Assembly: GCA_001600415.1 (NCBI GenBank)
Contig: BCJX01000010.1
Span: 1,045,303 to 1,109,302, forward strand
Source of the DNA: Pascua guehoae
Taxonomy: Eukaryota > Basidiomycota > Tremellomycetes > Trichosporonales > Trichosporonaceae
DNA: 64,000 bases
Reading direction: 5' to 3'
A program made the position numbers and the translations under genes. Each line of letters opens with the position of its first letter. The first letter of the stretch is position 1. Of the stretch, positions 56,201 to 64,000 are shown in pieces. The notes under the pieces are model-generated. The model was not told the origin of the DNA and made no database searches. It saw only the letters and a program-made list of their open reading frames with translations.

Positions 56201-56848
56201 TTTGCCGTCATGGAACTGAGGTGGTAGAATATTGGAAAGACGTAGATGCTCTTCTTCAGGGGACCTTTCCATTGTGGTTTGATGACTGGAAAAAAAAGGG
56301 TGCGTGAGTGACCATTGTCAGAGGACCACACCGTTTGCACGACTCACGGTCATCTGGCTTGCCGAGTCCCACGGATGCTGCAACAATGACTGCAACGCAT
56401 AGCGCGATGGTAAAGCACTGCAACATGTTAGCATCGAGGTAGTCTGGGGTGACATTTGTGACGTCGGCGGCGGCAAGGAAACTAGTCGTGACAAGGTCGG
56501 AGCAGAGGAACCGTTGTCGCCGCACGGCTCGTCGATCATGCCGGAGTGTGCCTTGTACCGACGACGCCCCGCGGCGGCGGCGGCGCGTCGTCGGTCTTGG
56601 GTGTCGTGGTCGTCGCGATGCGCGCTCCAAGCCAGGCGGCGTCGCACGCGCGTTGCGCGTTGCGTGTTCCGAGACATGAAACTCACCCATGCAATAATGG
56701 TAATCCAGTCGTCCGTGTCTGCTCTGCGCCGGATTGCAAACTTGGAGATGCAGCGTAGGCCGACAAAGAGGGTCGCGATGCCGAGGAACACTGCGCTCGA
56801 TATGAGCACGCCACCAGACCTGTCGGAGAGGTGTGACATGGCGCTCAT
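53291..56848 (-). CDS. Fusion of a fungal rhodopsin/PTH11-like 7TM domain to a fucose-permease-like MFS transporter
   Basis: Six exons: 56848-56687, 56417-56348, 56285-56077, 55975-55753, 55677-54865, 54822-53291; 1002 residues, every junction in frame. Residues 1-285: seven hydrophobic spans with motifs typical of the fungal rhodopsin-like integral membrane family (RRRADTDDWITIIAW, PIFYHLSSMTAKSAALLLY, QCRPLAAAWDP, INILSDLAILILPLP). Residues about 285-480: hydrophilic linker rich in Ser/Pro and a Met-Gly-Ala-Pro-His repeat patch. Residues about 480-900: MFS starting LTNEEAWWPVLF/VSILFFLWGFSYGLL, close to the fucose:H+ symporter (FHS) family, with VLEVAANPFIAL. Tail of 100 residues low-complexity, Gly/Asn/Pro-rich. 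The join lies inside exon 5, so it is not created by a doubtful intron. Could act as a transceptor; this is inference. Confidence 0.75.
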
Positions 56849-59800
56849 TGCTGCCGGTGGGGCGCCTAGGTGGGACACATGGTAGATACGGCCAAGCGTA
56901 CGATGGAGTAGTGTCGAAGTAGTCGTAAAGATATGAGTTGCAGCGGCAGGATCAGATCAGAGCGAGCGAGCAGGGCCAGTAAGGGAGCGGCAGCTGCCAC
57001 GGGGCACGGACAAGTGAGGAGTCGAGCGAGGGGCTGGCGAGCTGATATGAGTGGTGGAGGGTGGGTGGGTGGGGAGGGGGGGAACGAGGAGTGGGGGGTG
57101 AGGAACGTCGTAAGGAGGGAGGGAGGGACCAAAGGGTTTTTGCGGGGCCGTGTCGATCTGCGGGAGTGTCGATGATGGGCAGCAAGGATAACCACGGGAG
57201 ATGGGCGCCAATGAGACTAGGCAGGGGGGCTAGGCAAGGGGGGTGGGTACCTGGGTACTGGGTACTGGGGGGGAACCTGGCTGTGCTCTAGGCTGTGCGA
57301 TGCGGTGAAGTGAGGGCGGGGCTTGGGGGCTGGGTAGTGCACAGAGGGTGGGATGAGGTACGGCAGGTAGGCAGACGTTGGGAGAGGACGAGACGAGGCG
57401 AGAATGGACGAAGCCGAGTGGTAGTGCGGTGCCGTGTGGTTGGGTGTGGGCCGGTCGGCCGGGTGTCGGAGCAGTTTGCGTGACAATCTAAGTTTGGGCG
57501 AGATGGTGGTGGGTGGGATAACAAGGGCTCGAGCCCAGAGGTGTGTTTGCAACCTGGACCAGATTGGAGCATGGGCGGGGGGTTGGAGTCGGGGGGGATG
57601 GGAGCCAGAATGGCTTAATGGCAGATGACGGCGGCAAGCAAAAAGGTCAAGCCAACCCAGGCAGGTCATGGATGCATCAAACCATGGATGGCAGGCAGGC
57701 AGACAGGCTGGCTGGCAGGCAGTGTTGGGTCAGAGGGCGTGCGCTCTGGGTGGATGGAAAAGGCGAGCCAGGCCTAGCCAGGCGAAACGTCTGCGGGGGT
57801 GATGTGGGGGGGAAAGGATGCAACGACGATAGAGGGCGCGGGGAAAGAGGGCAAGCAAGAGGAAGATGGGGGGGCAGGGGGGGAACAGGTGGGGTGGTGG
57901 GGGATTAAGGGAAGAACCAAGTATTCTGCCCTGGGTGGCCAGGGCAAAAGTGGGAGACTAGTCTTGACCCCAAACGTCTTTTGATGCGACGCCATAAAGG
58001 TAAACCGTTTGTCACTTTGTTTAGTACTCGACCCTAATGCGGCGCATTAGACGAGAAGAGGACAGAAAAACAGAGTTAAGCAATTAATGTGAAGAGGTGG
58101 TACACGGACCAGGGAAAGAGTAGTGGACACACACCACACCACACTTTGCCCCAGGATATCTGGTCATCTTGGAGCGGTGACGCCATGCCGGCATGTCAAG
58201 AAAAAAGAGGGGGAAAAAGGCACACGACTCACCTCTCTCGGACACCACCGACCTCGTGCTACAGCTAAAACAAGTCCCAGTCCTGGGGCAGACGTCTACT
58301 ATGCCCCGCGCAGCAACCCGAAAATAACACCCAGACACGCAGACTGTGACATGTGCGTCTCAACAGACGGATCAGATGGCATGTAACCCAGCGTATAACC
58401 CCGCATCCGCATGTAACCCCCGCGTCACTCGAGCCCAACCCACTACCAACCCGCTCGTCTATAGACACGCAGGAATTTAATATCCAGACCTCTACCCTCC
58501 GCCACCTCGCTGCCCAACCCAATATCCCCACGGGGACTAGGTTGCGGCATGCTTCTGAAGCGAGCATCTTGGCCGGCGGCTACTACAAGCATGCCAACAT
58601 GCCAAGCCACTCCCCATGCCATCCGACCTCGGGAGTCTGGCCGAGGATGACGTACTCCCTCGAGCTGGAAATCACCTGCCATGCATGGTCGTGCTTGTGG
58701 GCGCTCCTCCATCTAACCCAATGACTGACTGCCAAGCCCTCTGACCTAGCAGTCTAGGAAAAACCTCGCCGTACCGCCGTCTCGCATGCGCGCTCGTGCT
58801 CGCGTGCCCAAGTGACAGCATGCACCGTCAAAGTAGAGTGATCGAGCATGCCCTGCCGTGCATGCATGGTTGGCAGCAGGGCCCGCCCGATCAGACGACC
58901 CTCGACCACAGTTTCGATCTCGATATCGCACGCTGTTTCATTGGGTTGTCGGCCCCAGTTCCGAACAACTGTTCGCGCTCGGAGCTGCATGCGGGCTTAC
59001 TCCCATCGTGAGCCCACTCGCATCGTGATCTCCTACATCTTCGCTAGGCGGTGCGCGTTCTCACTGGTCGACACACCTTGATCCCGCCGGGGACCCACAG
59101 ATTCCATCTCAAACCCCACAAGCTGCAAAACGTGCAGAACACTGGTACTGGCATGCGGGCAGACCCAAGCCCCAAGACCAGCATGCATCCCTACATTTGC
59201 CCCAACTCTATTCGTCCACAGCGCACTTCCCCCGCGCCATTCAGCTCAGTATGCTTGTCGACGCCACGCGCGCCATGTTTCACCCAAGAAAGACGAAATT
59301 GACCACGCCCCAATGGCGTTTCTGACTGTGGCCGTTCAGGCGGTCAGGTGTTCTGGTGTTGAGCGCGGATACAGCTCCGACTCGGATTCTGGCGCCGGGA
59401 CTCGGGCCGAGCGAGATGTCCTCGGCGCTGAGGCCGACACCCTAGCACCCACCTGCAAGTGTCCGAAATGAAAGGCAAAGGAAGCCTCGGACAAAAAGCC
59501 CGGTGGCGCAGGGCAAGCCACAGTGACGGCTTCACACATCGCATCTCGGGGGGGGGCAGTGATAGGCGTGCACGGCGTGCGCCTTCGTCCGTGTGTCGGA
59601 GGCCGTAGGCGACTCTTGGGGCTGCTGAATGGCGAGATGTAGACTGGGTGACAATGTTGACACGTCAGAGTCGAGAGTTCGCACGTGCTTGCGTTTGTCG
59701 ACTGCTTGGCCACTGGCCACTGTCCACGCACCTCTGAGGTTTGCACGATAACATCCACGCACCTCTGAGGTTTGCGATAACGAGGGGCGTCGCACAGTCG

Positions 59801-60400
59801 CTCCAATCATCGAACCAGCCGTGTGACCATACTGATAATGACAAAGGGGCGCGGGGGCAGCGTGGAATAATGGCAGCGACCATCACGAGGCCGAGGGCAA
59901 GGACAAAGGACTGGGGTTGCCCTGCTGGGACTCGCTGGACTCGCTGGACTCGCTGGACTCGCTGGACTCGCTGGACCCGCTGGACCCGCTGGACCCGCTG
60001 GACTCGCCGGACTCGCCGGACTTGCTGGATCCCTACACTGGCGGCTGGGACGAGACAAGCCGCCCGGAGGCAAACCAGGCGACAGAGGCCGCCGCCGCCC
60101 CTTTCCCCGCCGCTCCGCGCCAGGTTGTATAGAGAGCACGACGGCACCGTTCGCGTTCTGCACCGCCATCGACATACAGGCCAATCGCGTACGTCAACCT
60201 CTCTCGCGAAGGCTGCGTGCAAAGTAGGACTTGGCGGCGCCAGCCCCACGCTGGGAAAGAATGCTGATCGTGAAGTGTTGATGCTAAGCTGCTGGCGGTG
60301 GAAGGTACGCCATCGTCGACAAGGACGAACGAGCAATGGTGTCGCACCCAGGCCCCAACCGGCACCCCGAGAGCTCCCCAAGGGTTGCGGGCAAAAGAGA
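56849..60400. other. Long gene-poor region
   Basis: From 56950 to about 57960 the plus strand is G-rich, that is, a C/T-rich leader for the fusion gene on the minus strand. 58.0-59.7 kb shows no supported gene. A 24-bp sequence (CACGCACCTCTGAGGTTTGC...GATAAC) is repeated at about 59727-59782. Large frames here overlap repeats or the tRNA-Lys and are not credible. Confidence 0.4.
59928..60032. repeat. 9-bp minisatellite (CTGGACTCG type)
   Basis: About eleven units of CTGGACTCG/CTGGACCCG/CCGGACTCG. It encodes period-3-residue repeats in every frame, which explains the long false open frames here. Confidence 0.9.
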
Positions 60401-60492
60401 AGCCCATTATGGGGCTCGAACCCATGACATTTTGATTGCTCACACGCATTGGTAGTAAGAGTCAAACTATCTACCGACTGATATAAACGGGC
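60401..60492 (-). tRNA. tRNA-Lys(CTT), intron-containing
   Basis: Minus-strand cloverleaf: acceptor GCCCGTT/AATGGGC, D arm TATC..GATA, anticodon stem TTTGA/TCAAA with loop CTCTTA (anticodon CTT), about 19-nt intron after position 37 (CTACCAATGCGTGTGAGCA), T arm ATGGG-TTCGAGC-CCCAT. The D stem lacks the usual GCTC/GAGC, so expression is slightly less certain. Confidence 0.85.
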
Positions 60493-60589
60493 AAGCCAAC
60501 GCTTGTTGGTGGCTGTTGTCTGGGCAGGGCTCGCCAGGGATCTGGGGTATTGGGGGTTGGGGGGGTACCATTCGGCCGAGGATGGGTCT

Positions 60590-60690
60590 GAGGACAGGTG
60601 TGAGGACAGGTGTGAGGACAGGTGTGAGGACAGGTCTGCAGGACAGGTCTGCAGAAGACAAGTCCGCAGAGGACAGGTCTGCAGAGGCCG
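60590..60690. repeat. 12-bp minisatellite (GTGTGAGGACAG type)
   Basis: Four good units of GTGTGAGGACAG followed by degenerate GGACAGGTCTGCAGA units. Confidence 0.85.
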
Positions 60691-61527
60691 GTCTCTCTGC
60701 AGGCGACGCCGGACCACAGACAGCACGGCTCTGAAGAAGCTAACAGTGAGACTGGCCGATGTACTTAAGTCGCCCGTAAGTGCCCAGAATCAGCGCACCA
60801 GGGCTTCATGTCCTGTTCCCGTGACACGACAGCCCCGACAGCGGGTGGCGACAAACACGCGCGACAAACGCGACAAACGACGTGTCCATAAGGGAACAAT
60901 TGGACCCATGTCACTGTACGTCCGGTTAATCTAAAACGGGTGCAGTCATGGTCAAAGCGGCTACTACACTACAGGTTCTCTGCGCACCCAAGGGGCGTTT
61001 GATCGAGAGTCTGGCCGTGGTGGCGACGACGGTGCATTCAGTGGGCGATGGCAGTAACCAATGAGAGGACGGTGGAACGCCACAGCATGTCAGACAAGTG
61101 CCTCGCAGCATGACACGGCACATTGGCACGTTTATCACGGCGCGCCTGACTAATCCACTGGCCTCACGCCCCTAACCCCTCAGTAGGAACGCAGGATCTT
61201 GTCGTCTGGTTCAAGCCGACTTTGCAACTTTACAGTACCTCGTCGATCCGTGTTGCGCCGCACATTGGCACGTTGTTATCGTGACGAGTATGACTCACTA
61301 ATAATCGACTCGTGTCTCAGACTCGTCACGTCACACTAAGGACCCAGTGGGATCGTGTCTTCTGACCCCAAGCCTACAGTACCGTCGGTCGGTGTTGCGC
61401 GTGACTGACATCCCAAGCCCGTCGCCCGCGCTCTCCCGAGCCCATCAACCAACTGAGGGCAAACCTGCCGCCTCCATATCTCGAAACACGGTCATCGTGC
61501 CATTGGTCGCGGTCGTGCTACTGCTTA

Positions 61528-61606
61528 CAGTGCGTCCGGAAGGTCGTGAGGCTGCTACGCGCTCGAACCTCACAGTGGCAGTCTCACGACCTTCCGAACA
61601 CACCTG
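61528..61606. mobile_element. 79-bp palindromic Tc1/mariner-like miniature element
   Basis: CAGTGCGTCCGGAAGGTCG..., a 14-base loop and its inverse ...CGACCTTCCGAACACACCTG, flanked by TA on each side. Arms match the ends of the elements at 47.0-47.7 and 51.8-52.1 kb, so this is a nearly internal-free member of the same family. Confidence 0.7.
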
Positions 61607-64000
61607 TACTCTACTCTTTCATATGATGCGATACCGCCATCAGTAAAGCAGCCGACGCTTGCGGCGTCCTTGGCTGACATTCATCTCACTAAGGTGGGGG
61701 TTCATTTTGGCGTCATCCGCCACTCGAATACCATGCCCGGTCACTCTCCTGGGTGATTACGGCCGCAAATACACGTTCGAATGGCGTCAACGTCTGGCTA
61801 ATGACATTGGTGCATTCCAACAGAGCTGGACACGGGGTAGTCTACGGCCACGGGAGACTGTACCGAGGTGAAGCCTGACAGCTCCCGCCAGGTGCTGTTG
61901 GCCTTGTTCTCTGCCGTGCTGTGGCAGTCTTGCCCGCACCAGTTTGTGTGGGTCCAGCCTGTCTAGACGTGGACCTGGACTTGGCGTTTCCCGACAATGG
62001 CGACCGTACGACGGTGACAACATAGGCAAAGGCGACGACAACGACGACGACGACGACAACAACAACAACGCCCCCCCAATGCCACATCGGCCAAACAGGT
62101 CTACGACGAATACTCATATCAAACCCCGCGCAGCCGTGTCACGTCCCCTGTCGCTCATCACACGCGCCAATATGGGACCCCGATACACTCGACGGCAGCC
62201 GTGACCACCATTACGAATCCCCCGGTCTTCCAGCGCCCGAGGTGACTACTGTGTCCAACTGCACCCCACTCACACCCTCACCTCAGCGCCTGGCGGCATA
62301 TAGTAATGACATCGCCCTCACGCTGGCCATCACTCATCAACTGGCCTGCGGCCTCGTCGTGCCATGTTGCTTACTACTTACCGGTTCGAGGTCCCAGTAA
62401 GGAGGCACAACGACGAAACGGCGGCCATGGTCAGAGTCAGCAGCTTGACAACGGGGGCTACTGACCGAACCGCCGGCTGGGGGGGGGGGGGGAGCCCGAC
62501 GTCCGTTTACGGGGAGAGTAACGTGTCAGCGGATGGAGGCCATGTGTGGTATTGGGAGATGGTGTAGACCTCAGGTTGGTGACGACCCACCAGACGGTCT
62601 GCCCCCAATTGTGGTCTTATGCTTGCCTACCCGCAAACCGGGCCACGTGCCAATCTCGACACGCAAAGCACCCACCTACAATCAACCCGCGAGACGGTCC
62701 ATGATCCCACGGTCCGTGATCAGCTCCGATCCGTGACTTGCAGCTCCAATCGGCGACCTGCAGCTCGGTGGTCAGCGATCACCAACCAGCGCATGAACGG
62801 TATACCGGCAGGACAATGCCGGCCGCAACCAACCGGTCCAGCAACAAGGGAGTGACGTATCAAAGTCCGTGCGCTAGTGCCAGCAAGGACCCATATGCGT
62901 ACGCATACATGCGTATGGCCGCGCGGCCGCGCCCACCCTTGGGCAAAGGCACGTCGTCCCCCGAACCAGCTCTCCCCCACGCGCGCTTTGTCACCACGCC
63001 ACCTGTCCGTCCCATCCTCTGACGAAGAGCACTCCCACCCTCGTCACCCTCGGACCCGCGTCCCCATCCGCCAGGCAGCCGCACGCTACGCCCCGCGCCG
63101 ACTCGGCTCGGCCAACCGTCATCCTGCCATCTGGGCCGTCCGCGCCGTCCCTGCCCAGGCTCCCGCACGGTGCCCCGAGAGTCACGGTGACAACCCCGAG
63201 ACATACCCCCCCCCCCCCCCCTCCCCCGATTGGGGCAGTCTGGAACCAGGAATACCCAACCTTTGCCCGGTTCCGTCCGACAAAACCAAAGTCCAGCGTA
63301 TCTGTGAACGCGACGCCGTATGCGCCCGAGGCTTGACCGTCGCCGTCCTGTGCTGCCCCTTTTGGGACTCTTCCGATTACAGCCCCCACCAGCTTCGGAC
63401 GCGTGCGATGTTCAGCGTCTGTCGCTGTCTGCTTGGTGTTGCTTCTTTGGTTCTCTGCGAAGGCGAGTCGGGGTATACTTGTGCCATGTTCTGCCGCCCC
63501 TCACTGTCGTACCGGCCACCATACTCTCGCTCCTCAGTCTGGTGCAACCATGTCGACACAGACGTGGATTGTACTGAACCGCGAGCGCAAGCGGGCCGTT
63601 TGCCACCAGCCCTTACCCCGCACTGACAGAAGCATGCTTCCGAGTCAGGAACAGCGTTCGTGGCGCTGCCACCGCCACTTCTAACCCCGCTTCTAACCCC
63701 ACTCCCCCACTTCTAACCCCCACCCCGCGTCTCATCGGGCACGACGCACCCCCGCACGCGCACGATGACCGCCCGCGCATTTTCCGCACGGCGGCGGGGC
63801 ACGCGGCACTACGGGCGCCGCTGATCTGCCGTGGCGCCGCCGGCCGTAGTTTGGCAGAGTACCACGGCGTCGTGAACCCAGCCACCAGTCGTCACCGGCC
63901 ACACACCCTTCGTCACCGGCCACACGCCCGACACCGCCCCTCGCCACCCGCCACCGGCCACCGGCCACCGACCCACCGACCCACCGACGACTGGCCACCC

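Larger units (their letters stand above)
60493..64000. other. Gene-poor right end of the window
   Basis: No protein gene is supported. It contains a degenerate duplicated segment (GCACATTGGCACGTT at about 61119 and 61261, followed in each case by similar sequence), a miniature element (61528-61606), triplet runs (GACGACGAC, AACAACAAC near 62036-62070), a G14 run near 62480, a C-run near 63207-63222 and CACCGGCCAC-type repeats in the last 120 bp. A gene entering from the right is possible but not visible. Confidence 0.4.

Noticed and set aside
59928..60032. Regular repeats considered as a CRISPR array
   Set aside because: They are contiguous 9-bp units without spacers, in a eukaryotic context.
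59665..60726. 353-codon open frame on the minus strand
   Set aside because: It runs through tRNA-Lys and two minisatellites; its regular QRV and SSHL repeats are by-products of the 9-bp and 12-bp repeats.
62877..63626. 249-codon plus-strand frame near the right end
   Set aside because: Crosses a C homopolymer, has no ATG at its start and shows mixed composition without motifs.

Overview
The window looks like a chromosome piece from a basidiomycete yeast. The best guess is Tremellomycetes, probably Trichosporonales (inference from gene style, not from a search). The signs are: GC-rich coding sequence, many very short introns (about 35-65 bp, GTRNGY donors, CTNAY branch points close to the AG), long pyrimidine-rich leaders before start codons, intron-containing nuclear tRNA genes, and protein families with clear fungal relatives. 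All gene models below were spliced by eye; each was accepted only when every junction kept the reading frame.

Region by region. (1) 1-10 kb is ordinary core genome: the 3' end of an SPT7-like SAGA subunit gene, a BUD20/ZNF593-type zinc-finger gene with an unusually long 979-bp intron, a sphinganine C4-hydroxylase gene (SUR2), and a small single-pass membrane protein resembling the RCR family. (2) 11-15 kb holds two tandem paralogues (11271-12237 and 13220-14274) of an unrecognised family with four shared intron positions, then an orphan gene with short repeats. (3) 16-26 kb has an intron-rich flavin-reductase-domain gene with an 18-bp microexon, tRNA-Leu and tRNA-Gln, and two hypothetical genes. 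(4) 27-43.5 kb is a cluster of four related F-box-like genes. One of them is split by a complete Ty3/gypsy LTR retrotransposon (31721-40052, 5-bp target duplication CTGAC). (5) 44-56.9 kb carries an HSL-type alpha/beta hydrolase, an anion:cation symporter-type MFS transporter, and a 1002-residue fusion of a fungal rhodopsin/PTH11-like 7TM module to a fucose-permease-like MFS transporter. Between them lies a repeat-rich stretch with two more tRNA-Leu genes, Tc1/mariner-like miniature elements and a hAT-like inverted-repeat element enclosing a telomere-like array. (6) 57-64 kb has no protein gene I can support, only tRNA-Lys, minisatellites and one more miniature element.

Most unusual content. 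The retrotransposon carries, between pol and its 3' LTR, a well-formed five-exon gene on the opposite strand (326 codons, every junction in frame) with two C-x2-C-x6-C motifs. The same element seems to self-prime: 11 nt just after the 5' LTR are the exact reverse complement of 11 nt about 40 nt below the LTR TATA box, as in Tf1/sushi elements. Its gag-pol frame is dead in this copy (two in-frame stops and a frame-shifting 137-bp triplication), while the antisense gene is intact.
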